This document shows positions 15,507 to 25,170 of a stretch of DNA of 64,000 nt, piece by piece. Made by a program: the position numbers and the translations under genes. The stretch lies in contig NZ_GL890993.1 of assembly GCF_000212855.1 (NCBI RefSeq), forward strand, positions 214,999 to 278,998. The letters are read 5' to 3'. The notes beneath the pieces are model-generated. The model worked only from the letters and a program-made list of their open reading frames with translations. It was not told the DNA's origin and did not search any database. The DNA is from Streptococcus sanguinis SK355. GTDB taxonomy: Bacteria > Bacillota > Bacilli > Lactobacillales > Streptococcaceae. Within the stretch, counting starts at the first letter, position 1, and each line of letters opens with the position of its first letter.

Positions 15507-16842
15507 GTGTCCACCTCACTCCGTCCTTAGTATCCAAAAGCTTGATGCCCTGAGCGGCCAATTCATCCCGAATACGGTCTGCAGTCGCAAAGTCCCGATT
15601 AGCACGCGCCACTTGGCGTTCCTCAATCAAGCGCTCAATGTCCGCATCCAAGACTTCTTCCACAAAGACGATACCAAAAACTTCTAAGAGCTTGGCAAAG
15701 GCTGCCTTGACTTCAGCGGTGTAGTTGCCAGAGTTGATCCACTTGGCTAACTCGAAGGCAACCGTGATACCGTTAGCCGCATTGAAATCTTCGTCCATAG
15801 CAGCGGTGAACTTATCTAGAAAGACCTGAAGCTGAGCAGAATCTGCCTGACCAGTGAAAGGCTGCTCATAAGTATTCTTCAAGTACTTAAGATTGGTCGC
15901 TGCATCATGAACTGCTTTTTCCGTGAAATTAATTGGCTTACGATAATGCTGGGTAGCAAAGAAGAAACGCAGCACCTGACCATCAATGGTCTTGAGGGCA
16001 TCATGAACGGTTATAAAATTACCTAGAGACTTGGACATCTTAACATCGTCAATGTTGACAAAGCCATTGTGCATCCAGTAGTTGGCAAAAGTCTGACCAG
16101 TCTTGGCCTCTGACTGGGCGATTTCATTGGTATGGTGAGGAAACTCTAGGTCTGCCCCACCACCGTGGATATCAATAGTATCACCCAAAATCTCCGTTGA
16201 CATGACCGAACACTCAATATGCCAGCCCGGACGGCCTGCTCCCCAAGGGCTGTCCCAGGAAATCTCACCTGGCTTAGCTGCCTTCCAGAGAGCAAAGTCC
16301 ACTGGATTTTCCTTGCGGGCGGTCTCCTCGTCTGTCCGACCAGAAGCACCCAACTCCAAGTCTGCCAAGGTTTTGTTGGCTAGCTTGGCATAATTGTGAG
16401 ACTTTTCCACTCGGAAATAGACATCGCCCTCTGACTCATAGGCGTAGCCTTTGTCAACCAAAGTCTGCACAAAGTCAATGATTGCCTCCATAAAGTCAAT
16501 CACACGCGGATGCTGAGTAGCCAGCTTAACACCTAAGGCCGTCACATCCTCACGAAAAGCTGCGATGTACTTGTCCGCCACTTCTTTGGGAGTGATGCCT
16601 TCTTCCTTGGCGCGATTGATAATCCTATCATCTACATCTGTAAAATTGGAAATATAGTTGACTTCAAATCCCCGATACTCAAAATAACGGCGAATGGTAT
16701 CAAAAGCTATTGTTGAGCGGGCATTGCCGACATGGATATAGTTGTATACAGTTGGCCCACAGACATACATCTTAACCTTTCCGCCCTCAATAGGTACAAA
16801 TTCTCGCAAATCACGAGACATGGTGTCGTAAATTTTAATCAT
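15499..16842 (-). CDS. cysS: Cysteinyl-tRNA synthetase
   Basis: 447 residues, normal length. The zinc ligand Cys is in MYVCGPTVYNYIHVGNAR, which also holds the class I HIGH-type motif (HVGN). A second zinc region is GWHIECS, and KMSKS is in DDVKMSKSLGNF. The start at 16842 is placed 8 nt after GGGAG; a GTG 9 nt upstream would overlap that site. It charges tRNA-Cys and sits between a DHFR-family gene and mrnC. Confidence 0.96.
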   Translation of the reverse strand: MIKIYDTMSRDLREFVPIEGGKVKMYVCGPTVYNYIHVGNARSTIAFDTIRRYFEYRGFEVNYISNFTDVDDRIINRAKEEGITPKEVADKYIAAFREDVTALGVKLATQHPRVIDFMEAIIDFVQTLVDKGYAYESEGDVYFRVEKSHNYAKLANKTLADLELGASGRTDEETARKENPVDFALWKAAKPGEISWDSPWGAGRPGWHIECSVMSTEILGDTIDIHGGGADLEFPHHTNEIAQSEAKTGQTFANYWMHNGFVNIDDVKMSKSLGNFITVHDALKTIDGQVLRFFFATQHYRKPINFTEKAVHDAATNLKYLKNTYEQPFTGQADSAQLQVFLDKFTAAMDEDFNAANGITVAFELAKWINSGNYTAEVKAAFAKLLEVFGIVFVEEVLDADIERLIEERQVARANRDFATADRIRDELAAQGIKLLDTKDGVRWTRD

Positions 16843-16859
16843 GCGGTCCACTCCCTTCT

Positions 16860-17381
16860 CTATTTCTGACTTTTTCGGCTGAAAACCAGCTCTGCAAAAG
16901 GGCCAAATTGTCTGAGGCTATCCAGTTGGTAAAAGCGCTGCCCTTCCTCTTGGGTAAAGAGGGGAACCCCCTTTCCCAGGATAAGGGGCGCTATCTGAAT
17001 AATGAGGTGGTCGAAAAGATCCGCATCCAAGAGCGGTCCTACCAAGGAATTACCACCAATCACAAAGACATTTTTGCCTTTGTCAATCTGGTGAACAAAG
17101 TCCACCACATCCCCAGCTACTGGCTGGTAATTGCTGACAGGCAGGTGCCTATCATGCGTAAAGACATAGTTTTCCGTAGCTTGATAAAAACTTTCTACAT
17201 CTTGCAAATCTTGGATTTCCTCAAAGGTCCGCTTGCCCATGATGGTGATATCCATTTGCCTGTAAAAGTCATCATAGCCTGTATCCTCTACAGAACCAAG
17301 CTGATGCAGCCAGTCTATCCTGTGCTGGCTGTCTGCCAAGTAGCCATCCATGGTGATACAGCCGTAAAAATATACTGCCAT
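16860..17381 (-). CDS. Dihydrofolate reductase/RibD-C family protein
   Basis: 173 residues with a DHFR-like fold: FYGCITMDGYLAD at the N-terminus, TIMGKRTFEEI in the first half, and VFVIGGNSLVGPLL as the nucleotide-binding turn. This is the RibD C-terminal type rather than true folate-pathway DHFR, so the substrate is unknown. It is inserted between the phosphorylase gene (26 nt upstream) and cysS (17 nt downstream) on the same strand. Confidence 0.82.
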   Translation of the reverse strand: MAVYFYGCITMDGYLADSQHRIDWLHQLGSVEDTGYDDFYRQMDITIMGKRTFEEIQDLQDVESFYQATENYVFTHDRHLPVSNYQPVAGDVVDFVHQIDKGKNVFVIGGNSLVGPLLDADLFDHLIIQIAPLILGKGVPLFTQEEGQRFYQLDSLRQFGPFAELVFSRKSQK

Positions 17382-17407
17382 TCTTGTAGTTTCCTTTCTA
17401 GTTCTAC

Positions 17408-18175
17408 TCAGTTCCTTTCTAGTTCCTTTGCTATTGTCAAAGCGATAGTGAAAAAAGTCATGGCATCAGCTGTCCGCTCTTCATGGCGGGCATCCCAGAT
17501 TCGATTATGATGATCCACATAGTCAGCTGTGTAGAAGAACTGATAGACTTTACTCTTGCGAAATTGACTCCAAGCCATGATAGCTGAAGCTTCCATGTCC
17601 ACCACTTTGGCTCCAGCAGCCAAGCGACGCTTGACCTTATCAGGCGTTTCTCGATAAAAGGCATCAGTCGTCCAAGACTTAGCGCGGATATGCTCGATAT
17701 CGTGCTTGTCAAAGATAGCTTCCAGCTCGACCAGCAGAGACTCTTCATAGGCGACTTCATCACCTGGTGGGGCATAGTGATAGCTAGTCCCTTCATCTCG
17801 CAAAGCAGCAGCTGGCAGGATGATCTTATCCGCCTCAATTGAGCGGTCCAAAACGCCACAGGAACCTAGAATAATGAAATTCTTGAAGCCTCTAGCCGCC
17901 AACTCCTCCAGCTGGCCAACTATCATGGGAGCCCCAATCGGAGCCAACATAACTGCTAGCTTACTAGGACCTTGGCGGTAAATATACCATGGATGCTGTC
18001 CGTTTATGCTTTTCAAATTGCCTCCTGGATAGACTGCTTCTGACTCAATCAAACGTTTCAGAATTTCCCCGTTAAAGGATAGGATGATGGTTTCACACAC
18101 TTCACCCTTATCAATAATCTGCCTATCTGTTGGCTCAATAACTCCAGCTACATCTTCAAATTCCTCTAATAGCAT
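17408..18175 (-). CDS. Nucleoside phosphorylase family protein
   Basis: 255 residues of the PNP/UDP family: AVMLAPIGAPMIVGQLEEL, FIILGSCGVLD as the phosphate-binding region, and VVDMEASAIMAW, where the Met-Glu pair contacts ribose. Closest in type to uridine phosphorylases, but the base specificity is not readable. It lies 13 nt downstream of the OmdA-like gene in the pnp-to-mrnC run. Confidence 0.82.
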   Translation of the reverse strand: MLLEEFEDVAGVIEPTDRQIIDKGEVCETIILSFNGEILKRLIESEAVYPGGNLKSINGQHPWYIYRQGPSKLAVMLAPIGAPMIVGQLEELAARGFKNFIILGSCGVLDRSIEADKIILPAAALRDEGTSYHYAPPGDEVAYEESLLVELEAIFDKHDIEHIRAKSWTTDAFYRETPDKVKRRLAAGAKVVDMEASAIMAWSQFRKSKVYQFFYTADYVDHHNRIWDARHEERTADAMTFFTIALTIAKELERN

Positions 18176-18188
18176 AAGTTCTCTTTCT

Positions 18189-18389
18189 TTAAGGCTCCAG
18201 CAAATCCACCTTCATCTTTTCTATGCGGCGCAGCTTGGTCTCATCTTTTTTTGCTTCACTGATATAGCGAGCCCATTCGCGCTGGTGGCTAGGCGGCAGT
18301 TTGGTAAAACGCTCCTTGGCAGGGCCGTTCAAACCTTCTTTTAGTTCAAGGACTACCTGGTTCAAAATAGCATCTGATAAATCTGACAT
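18189..18389 (-). CDS. YdeI/OmpD-associated (OmdA) family small protein
   Basis: 66 residues. FTKLPPSHQREWARYISEAKKDETKLRRIEK is the characteristic C-terminal helix pair of the bacteriocin-protection/OmdA family, here without the usual N-terminal DUF1905-like part. The start at 18389 follows GGAGG; an in-frame ATG 18 nt upstream is rejected because it precedes that site. Function unknown. Confidence 0.7.
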   Translation of the reverse strand: MSDLSDAILNQVVLELKEGLNGPAKERFTKLPPSHQREWARYISEAKKDETKLRRIEKMKVDLLEP

Positions 18390-18437
18390 GTCGGTTCCTC
18401 CTGTCATATTTCACTTCGATAGCTTTGCCAACCTTTT

Positions 18438-19055
18438 CTATAGACTTGATGAATGGTGGCTGGCTTCACGGGCATGCTCTAGCTTGTCTAGATAATATTC
18501 CCGTTTCTCCTCTACCTCATGAATGGTTGGTTCGTCCTTCTCACCGTGAACACGGACAATCTTGGCTGGAACTCCAACCACCGTCACATCACTTGGCACA
18601 TCAGCCACTACAACTGCACCAGCTCCGACCTTGGCCTTCTCGCCAATCTCAATTGGTCCGATAACTTGGGCATGGGCAGAGACCAAGGCACCCCGACGGA
18701 CGGTCGGATGGCGTTTGCCTGTATCCTTGCCCGTACCGCCTAGGGTCACACCGTGGTAAAGCATGGCTCCCTTCTCCACAATGGCCGTTTCTCCAATCAC
18801 CAGTCCACTGCCATGGTCAATGAAGACACCTGACTCAATCTGAGCGCCGGGATGAATCTCAATCTGGGTCCAGAAACGCCAGAATTGACTATGCATGCGC
18901 GCCAGCAGCTTAAAGCCGTGCCGCCACAAAAAATGCGAGAGGCGGTGGGCCGCCAAAGCTTTAATACCTGGATAGGTTAGCAAGACTTCCAGCGACGTTC
19001 GTGCCGCCGGATCATTTTCCTTTACAATATCAATGGATTCCTTCCACCAACCCAT
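18438..19055 (-). CDS. cysE: Serine O-acetyltransferase
   Basis: 205 residues, short Gram-positive CysE. An N-terminal helical part (ALAAHRLSHFLWRHG) is followed by left-handed beta-helix hexapeptide repeats: IHPGAQIESGVFIDHGSG, then GVTLGGTGKDTGKRHP and VGAGAVVV. His in IDHGSG is the catalytic base type. Makes O-acetylserine for cysteine synthesis. Transcribed after pnp and a few genes ahead of cysS, linking cysteine supply and use. Confidence 0.95.
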   Translation of the reverse strand: MGWWKESIDIVKENDPAARTSLEVLLTYPGIKALAAHRLSHFLWRHGFKLLARMHSQFWRFWTQIEIHPGAQIESGVFIDHGSGLVIGETAIVEKGAMLYHGVTLGGTGKDTGKRHPTVRRGALVSAHAQVIGPIEIGEKAKVGAGAVVVADVPSDVTVVGVPAKIVRVHGEKDEPTIHEVEEKREYYLDKLEHAREASHHSSSL

Positions 19056-19146
19056 GCTAGCCTCCTTCCTTCTCTAAACAAGGAGAGACGAGAACTAGGC
19101 TCGCCTCTGCCGATTTCTGATGAGGTCTACAGGGATAAGCGACCTC

Positions 19147-21348
19147 TTATTCTTCTGTTTTAGCGCTTTCTTGATGGTCCTTATGACCCTTGTGCTCCTT
19201 GCGCGGATGATGCCCCTTGTCATGATGATGTTTTGGCTTATCAGACTTTGGTGGACGAGGCAGCAATACTTTCATAGAAGCATCTACCCGACCTTTGGCA
19301 TCAATCTTAATCACCTTGACATCCACTTCATCACCGATTTGTACAACATCTTCGACATTATTAGTCCGAGTCCAAGCCAGCTCTGAAATGTGAACCAGGG
19401 CATCTGTCTTGTCAAAGAGATTGACAAAGGCACCGAATTTCTCAATTCGAACAACCTTGGCATGGTAAACTTCATCCACTTTTGCTTCGCGGACCAAGCC
19501 AGCAATGATTTCCTTAGCACGATTAATCGCATCTTGGTCGCTGGAGTAGATGGATACATTGCCCTCTTCATCAATATCAATCTTAACACCGGTCTCAGCG
19601 ATGATCTTGTCGATGGTTTCTCCACCTTTTCCGATAACAATCTTAATCTTATCCACATCAATCTTGATGGTGTCGATTTTCGGAGCAGTTGGAGCCAGCT
19701 CAGGACGCGGAGCTGGAATCGTCGCTTCAATCAAGTCCAAAATTTCAAAGCGGGCCTTCTTAGCCTGAGCCAGAGCTTCTGTCAGGATTTCTGCTGTAAT
19801 TCCTTCAATCTTGATATCCATCTGCAGGGCGGTAATCCCTTCACGGGTACCAGCTACCTTAAAGTCCATATCGCCAAAATGGTCTTCCAAACCTTGAATA
19901 TCGGTCAGAACTGTGTAGTTGCTGCCATCTGAAATCAAGCCCATGGCAATTCCAGCAACCGGCGCCTTGATTGGCACACCACCGGCCATCAGAGCCAAAG
20001 TGCCCGCACAGATAGAGGCCTGGGAGGAAGAACCGTTTGACTCCAAGACTTCCGCTACCAGACGAATTGCATACGGAAACTCTTCCAGACTAGGCAAGAC
20101 TTGCTCCAGAGCACGTTCCCCAAGAGCACCATGTCCGATTTCACGACGGCCAGGAGCCCCATAACGGCCTGTCTCACCGACAGAATATTGCGGGAAGTTA
20201 TAGTGGTGCATGAAGCGTTTCTTGTATTCTGGATCCAAGCCGTCAATGATTTGCGTTTCTCCCATTGGTGCCAGGGTCAGGACAGACAAGGCTTGGGTTT
20301 GCCCGCGAGTAAAGAGACCGGATCCATGCACGCGTGGCAGATAATCCACTTCTGCATCCAGCGGACGGATTTCATCAATCTTACGGCCATCAGGACGGAC
20401 CTTATCTTCGGTAATCAAACGGCGCACTTCTGCATGCTCCATTTGCTCCAAGATTTCAGCTACATCACGCATGATACGGTCGAATTCTTCGTGGTCCGTA
20501 TATTTCTCTTCATAAACTGCTGTGACTTGGTCTTTGACAGCCTGAGTTGCGGCTTCACGCGCCAGCTTTTCTTCTACCTGAACAGCCTTTTGCAAGTCGC
20601 TGTTGTAGGCTGCGACAATCTCTGCCTGCAGCTCTTCATCAACATGCAGCAATTCCACTTCAGCTTTTTCCTTGCCGACTGCTGCGACAATTTCTTCCTG
20701 GAAGGCGATCAATTCTTTAACCGCTTCGTGCCCTTTGAGAAGAGCTTCCAGCATGATATCTTCAGAAAGTTCCTTGGCTCCAGACTCTACCATGTTGATA
20801 GCATCTTTGGTACCAGCCACTGTCAGTTCCAAAAGTGAAACTTCTTTTTGTTCCTTGCTAGGGTTGATAATGAATTCACCATCTACATAGCCGACCTGAA
20901 CTCCTGCGATAGGGCCGTTAAAAGGAATGTCAGAGATAGAGAGAGCCAGAGAGCTACCGAACATAGCAGCCATTTGAGGCGAAGCATCTTCATCATAAGA
21001 AAGAACAGTATTGATAACCTGAACTTCATTGCGGAAGCCTTCCGCAAACATAGGACGAATCGGACGATCAATCAAGCGGGCAGTCAAAGTCGCATCTGTT
21101 GAAGGACGGCCTTCACGCTTGTTAAAGCCACCAGGGTATTTCCCAGCCGCATACATTTTTTCCTCATAGTTGACCTGCAATGGGAAAAAGTCCCCAGTAG
21201 CCATCTTTTTGGACATGGTGGCCGCAGTTAAAACGGTACTTTCTCCATATCGAACAACGGCGCTGCCATTTGCCTGCTTTGCAACCTGACCGGTTTCAAC
21301 TACCAGCTCACGACCTGCAAAAACGGTTTTAAAAACTTGTTTTGTCAT
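19147..21348 (-). CDS. pnp: Polyribonucleotide nucleotidyltransferase
   Basis: 733 residues, full-length PNPase. Two RNase PH domains (about 1-220 and 310-540), with the phosphorolytic GSSSQAS region in the second. A KH domain around [15 protein letters not shown] (about 570) and an S1 domain from [19 protein letters not shown] (about 625). The last 40 residues are rich in Lys and His, a low-complexity tail beyond the S1 domain. Degrades RNA 3'-to-5' with phosphate. AAGGAG precedes the ATG. Confidence 0.97.
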   Translation of the reverse strand: MTKQVFKTVFAGRELVVETGQVAKQANGSAVVRYGESTVLTAATMSKKMATGDFFPLQVNYEEKMYAAGKYPGGFNKREGRPSTDATLTARLIDRPIRPMFAEGFRNEVQVINTVLSYDEDASPQMAAMFGSSLALSISDIPFNGPIAGVQVGYVDGEFIINPSKEQKEVSLLELTVAGTKDAINMVESGAKELSEDIMLEALLKGHEAVKELIAFQEEIVAAVGKEKAEVELLHVDEELQAEIVAAYNSDLQKAVQVEEKLAREAATQAVKDQVTAVYEEKYTDHEEFDRIMRDVAEILEQMEHAEVRRLITEDKVRPDGRKIDEIRPLDAEVDYLPRVHGSGLFTRGQTQALSVLTLAPMGETQIIDGLDPEYKKRFMHHYNFPQYSVGETGRYGAPGRREIGHGALGERALEQVLPSLEEFPYAIRLVAEVLESNGSSSQASICAGTLALMAGGVPIKAPVAGIAMGLISDGSNYTVLTDIQGLEDHFGDMDFKVAGTREGITALQMDIKIEGITAEILTEALAQAKKARFEILDLIEATIPAPRPELAPTAPKIDTIKIDVDKIKIVIGKGGETIDKIIAETGVKIDIDEEGNVSIYSSDQDAINRAKEIIAGLVREAKVDEVYHAKVVRIEKFGAFVNLFDKTDALVHISELAWTRTNNVEDVVQIGDEVDVKVIKIDAKGRVDASMKVLLPRPPKSDKPKHHHDKGHHPRKEHKGHKDHQESAKTEE

Positions 21349-21869
21349 AAAGACTCCTTGCCGAGCACATGCTCAAATTTTTTCATACGCCTTGGCTACA
21401 AAGATCAAGATATTAAGACCGTCAAAAGCAAAGTAAAAATAGGAAACTGGTGAAGTCTTCGATGAAGACAAGACAGTTTATCTTTTTTACACAGCTTTTA
21501 GGTCGTATTCAGTTCATCAAGATATTAAGCCCTTAAGCAACTCATAGGACGTGTTCAGTTAGCACTTTGACTTTAATATCATGGTCTTAGCAGCTTATTA
21601 TATCCTCATCTTTGTATCAAGCACGTATAGACCTTATTTTACCACAATTTCAAGCAAAAGAAAAAGGCTGGAAATGGCTTTTTTCTATAAAAGTACTGAA
21701 AATCTATTTTTCTTTTCTATAGCTGATTATAGTTGGCTGTCAGAGTTCGTTTTTTCCCTTTCGATTCGTCAAATAGGATGGCGATATAGCCACTATTCAC
21801 TTTTCAAAGAGGGATTCTTGCTTTATAATAAATACAGTGACTCATTTCAAACATGTAAAGGAGATAATC
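21349..21869. other. Intergenic region with a repeated element
   Basis: About 520 bp between divergent pnp and an MFS gene. 21380-21500 is, on the minus strand, a diverged copy of 34145-34245 near rpsO. Within it, ATCAAGATATTAAG occurs twice (about 21403 and 21516). Nothing else supports a gene. Confidence 0.5.
21380..21500 (-). repeat. Dispersed intergenic repeat, copy A
   Basis: Aligns with 34145-34245: shared AAAAAAGAT, AAACT, TTCATCGAA, GTTTCC, ATTTT, TTTTGACG, and a TTA-ATC-TGAT pattern at the same spacing. The centre can fold as a short hairpin around TTCATCGAA. Confidence 0.55.
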
Positions 21870-23231
21870 GTGCCAAATCATCAAACAGTTGAAAAGAAAG
21901 ATTTTTTCTCACTCCTTGCGACAGCCTTAGTCAGCTTTGCAGGCATCTTATCTGAAACCAGTATGAATGTAACCTTCCCGCATCTAAGCAAGGTCTTTGG
22001 ATTAGGATTGGGAACGCTGCAATGGATTACGACAGGGTATTTGTTAGCAGTGGCCATTACGATTACTTTAGGAGCAACCTTAGCCCACAATTGGAAAGAA
22101 AGAACCATCCTCTTTACCGCTTTGGCCAACTTTTGCTTGGGAACTCTGATTGCCATGTTGGCATCAAGCTTTCCCATCTTGATGATAGGGAGAATCCTGC
22201 AAGGAGGAGCTACTGGATTAGCCATTCCTTTGCTCTTTAACTTGATTGTTGAGCGTGTTCCTGAGCAAAAAATTGGAACCTACATGGGCTTGTCTGGGAT
22301 GGTGGTCAGCCTAGCACCAGCAATTGGGCCGACTTACGGTGGTTTTATGATTAGTCGTTTTGACTGGCATATGATTTATACCTTTATTCTTCCTGTCCCA
22401 ATCATTTCCTTTATTCTTGGCTTTTTCTTTTTAAAAAATTCCGAGAAGTCTAGGAAACGCGCCTTTGATCTCCTCTCATTTCTCCTCCTAGCAAGCTCAC
22501 TCGTCTTTGCCATTGTAGCCATCTCCAGCTTAGAAGAAGGACATATCGATTGGCTCTATCTTGTTCTCTGCCTACTACCACTAGCTTGCTTCATCTATCG
22601 GAGCTTGAAAATCGATCATCCATTCCTAGATATTCGGATTTTAAAGCAACCAACGGTCTTATTGGCTATTTTACCCTTCTTTATTTTTCAATTTATCAAC
22701 CTATCGGCTAATTTTCTGATTCCCAACTTCCTGGTCATAGAAAAAGACATTTCAACCGCTCAGGCAGGCTTTGCACTGCTTCCAGGAACCATGCTAGGAG
22801 CCTTCCTCTCTCCTCTCTTTGGCAAACTCTATGATAGAAAAGGCCCGAAACCAACCCTATTTACAGGAAATTCTCTTCTTTTCCTTGCTGTACTTTTGCT
22901 CCTTATCTTTACAAAAGAACTCACCTTAACAGCTGTTATTGCGATTTATATTTGCTTTACCTTGGGGCGAAACATGGCCTTTAATAATACACTAGCTCTA
23001 GCCACGACTCAAGTTGATAAAGGAAAGACTGCAGATACGACTGCGCTGTTTCAGCTGGCCCAGACCTTTGCGGGTGCTATAGGTACCGCAGTAACGGCCG
23101 TCATCGCTAATCAAGCTCCCAATATGACAAAAGGAACTCAAAACGTCTTCACCCTGCTATTAGGCCTGGTTATCTTCGTATTCTTGTCTTATTTACTGCT
23201 TTTTAAAAGGATTGCAGCAAAGAAACATTGA
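21870..23231 (+). CDS. MFS drug-type efflux transporter (DHA2/EmrB-QacA group)
   Basis: 453 residues, probably 14 membrane helices. The DHA2 pattern is clear: MNVTFPHLSKVF, LQWITTGYLLAVAI, and GRILQGGATGLAIPLLFNLI, then GTYMGLSGMVVSLAPAIGPTYGG (motif C). GTG at 21870 is taken as the start because AAAGGAG lies 6 nt before it; a longer frame from 21837 would have no ribosome-binding site. Substrate unknown. The gene is alone, and the 3' flank has a terminator-like hairpin near 23455-23490. Confidence 0.85.
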   Translation: MPNHQTVEKKDFFSLLATALVSFAGILSETSMNVTFPHLSKVFGLGLGTLQWITTGYLLAVAITITLGATLAHNWKERTILFTALANFCLGTLIAMLASSFPILMIGRILQGGATGLAIPLLFNLIVERVPEQKIGTYMGLSGMVVSLAPAIGPTYGGFMISRFDWHMIYTFILPVPIISFILGFFFLKNSEKSRKRAFDLLSFLLLASSLVFAIVAISSLEEGHIDWLYLVLCLLPLACFIYRSLKIDHPFLDIRILKQPTVLLAILPFFIFQFINLSANFLIPNFLVIEKDISTAQAGFALLPGTMLGAFLSPLFGKLYDRKGPKPTLFTGNSLLFLAVLLLLIFTKELTLTAVIAIYICFTLGRNMAFNNTLALATTQVDKGKTADTTALFQLAQTFAGAIGTAVTAVIANQAPNMTKGTQNVFTLLLGLVIFVFLSYLLLFKRIAAKKH

Positions 23232-23531
23232 CTTTTATCCTCGATCTGATAAACAGCTAAAAATTACTGACTTATCCTTCTCCCCCAATTAGAAATAGTG
23301 GGAATATATTAAAAAAGCCCGTCTAGATGCAAGACATACTCAAAGAGGAATTAAAGAAATTTATTAGTTCGTATGAAGTTGGTTTGAAAAAATAAAATTG
23401 GCAGCTCTTTGGTAGCTAAACAGACCAAATCTCTAGTTTTTCTCAAAGAAGTAAAAAAAGAATGTTGATTTATCAGCATTCTTTTTTATTTCAAATGTAT
23501 TCTTGTAATTAGAATATTTAGGGAATATGAA
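23232..23531. other. Intergenic region holding one copy of a flanking direct repeat
   Basis: 300 bp between convergent genes. 23397-23500 repeats 25001-25100. A terminator-like hairpin (AAAAAGAATG...CATTCTTTTT, about 23455-23488) ends the repeat. No gene is supported. Confidence 0.5.
23397..23500 (+). repeat. Direct repeat, left of the DUF6161-like gene
   Basis: About 105 bp shared with 25001-25100: first ATTGG-AGC--TTTGGTAGC with TAAACAGAC, then an A-run with ATGTTGATTTATCAGC, TTCTTTTT and ATTTCAAAT. The middle is more diverged. The second half is a hairpin with a T-run. Confidence 0.7.
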
Positions 23532-24830
23532 TTAGTTATTTCTATTTATATTCTTTGATAAAATAGCTAAAATTGTATCACTATCATTTGAGGCATCTGT
23601 CTTTACTAGTCCTGTTTCAACTTTACCAAATAATGAGTTAATAATTATTAATCGTTCATCTTTAGCAATGTTAGTTCCAGCTTTGGTAAGAGCTTGATAG
23701 AATCTTGTCAAAGCAGCTTTTTGTTTATATTCGGTAGCTAAATGATGATTTGACATAACGATTTTTATCAATACTCTAATAATGTAGATAAAAAATGAAA
23801 TAACTGAAATAAGTATAAACGACTCGGATATAAACGGGAGGTCTTTTTTAATAATATTTAAAGAATAATCATGGATAACGATAACTAATAATACCAAAGC
23901 AAATATTAAAGCTAAGACTGCACCAATAAGGAATCGTGTCCATTTTGCAGCTTGTTTTTGATGTTCTTCAGCACGTTCTCTCCAAAGTAGTTCAGGAGCT
24001 TCTAAAGAAAGCTTATTTTTATAGGTCTCCTCTAAATCTCTAAAATTGTTGTACTTTTCTTCTTGCCAGTTTTCGATAGATTTTTGAAATTCGGCAAACT
24101 CAGAAACTTTTTTATCATATTGTTTCTGTATTTCATTATGCTTATCTTCGACGAAAGACGTAATTTCTCTAAATTGCTTATCTGAGTCTTCCGAAATATC
24201 TTTTAACTTGCTAGCTAGAGGAGCGACTATATTTGTTTCAAAATCATCCACATTATCCGTAATGTTTGAAAGTTTTTTTCTAAGTAGATATAGTGCTGGA
24301 TAAAACATAAATTGAGATGAGCTTGAAAAATAGTTACCAATATCATTGTTGTTCTTATAGAGATAGATAAAATTTTTGATAGCATCATCAAGACTGCTTT
24401 GAGACTGTTTAATATAGAAAGAAACAAAGTCCCTTATTTTAATAAAATTTTTATCTTTGTCAATAGGAGATGGTACTGCTAATATGTAAACCATCTTATC
24501 TTGTTCTTTTGTTTCACGATTACTTGATAGATCATAATAAATCTTGCTATTTATATCGTCAATATCTAATTCTTTAAATTCAAAAATATAATTTTTAATT
24601 GTATTAAACTTATCATTTAAGCCTTTCCAAATTGAACTAAAATTATTTGGAGAGTCATCATAAATTGAATTCCAATAGGCATAGTTACTTTCTATAATTT
24701 TTTCAAGCTCTTCAAATGTAAAAATCTCTTCGTAGTCTCTAAAATCAATTATAAATTCGCTAGAAATAGAGAATCTAAAGAGAATCTTATCATTTAGAAA
24801 ATTTGATACCTGACTTTTAGTTAAACCCAT
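23532..24830 (-). CDS. DUF6161-like coiled-coil membrane protein
   Basis: 432 residues. Residues 1-200 are helical and mixed. 200-275 form a charged coiled-coil (KLKDISEDSDKQFREITSF onward). APELLWRERAEEHQKQAAKW (about 279-298) leads into two membrane helices (about 300-320 and 333-355). SNHHLATEYKQKAALTRFYQAL (about 363-384) ends in a small cytosolic domain. The WRERAEEH and HLATEYKQ segments recall DUF6161, a family without a settled function. The gene is AT-rich, alone, and bracketed by direct repeats, consistent with acquisition. A membrane-acting defence effector is possible but unsupported by any catalytic motif. Confidence 0.6.
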   Translation of the reverse strand: MGLTKSQVSNFLNDKILFRFSISSEFIIDFRDYEEIFTFEELEKIIESNYAYWNSIYDDSPNNFSSIWKGLNDKFNTIKNYIFEFKELDIDDINSKIYYDLSSNRETKEQDKMVYILAVPSPIDKDKNFIKIRDFVSFYIKQSQSSLDDAIKNFIYLYKNNNDIGNYFSSSSQFMFYPALYLLRKKLSNITDNVDDFETNIVAPLASKLKDISEDSDKQFREITSFVEDKHNEIQKQYDKKVSEFAEFQKSIENWQEEKYNNFRDLEETYKNKLSLEAPELLWRERAEEHQKQAAKWTRFLIGAVLALIFALVLLVIVIHDYSLNIIKKDLPFISESFILISVISFFIYIIRVLIKIVMSNHHLATEYKQKAALTRFYQALTKAGTNIAKDERLIIINSLFGKVETGLVKTDASNDSDTILAILSKNINRNN

Positions 24831-25000
24831 TAAATCCCCCTATTTTAAAAGCAATTATTTATCACTAACTATTATACCACAGAAAGGTTATATAAAATAA
24901 ATCGTATAAATGTAAAATTGTTGGTAGCATTATTTAATTTGTCAGAAACTCGGTAATAAGATATATCACTATCAATCATATTAAAAATAATTACAAATTT

Positions 25001-25100
25001 ATTGGTAGCCTTTTGGTAGCTAAACAGACAAATTGTTTTATTATTCTTACAGTGAACATAAAAAAATGTTGATTTATCAGCTTTCTTTTTCATTTCAAAT
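25001..25100 (+). repeat. Direct repeat, right of the DUF6161-like gene
   Basis: Partner of 23397-23500 in the same orientation. The two copies enclose about 1.5 kb containing only the DUF6161-like gene. Confidence 0.7.
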
Positions 25101-25170
25101 CAATTCTCAGAAAGACATTTTAGGGGATTTTTTGCTATACTATTTCTATATACGACAAAAGGAGTAGACT

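Noticed and set aside
16908..17510. 200-codon plus-strand frame
   Set aside because: Antisense to the DHFR-family gene, whose motifs are clear.
20101..20838. 245-codon plus-strand frame
   Set aside because: Lies fully inside pnp on the opposite strand; composition is that of a complement of a well-conserved gene.
24872..25093. 73-codon minus-strand frame in the gap before pepF
   Set aside because: Overlaps the direct repeat, lacks a ribosome-binding site and is AT-rich.
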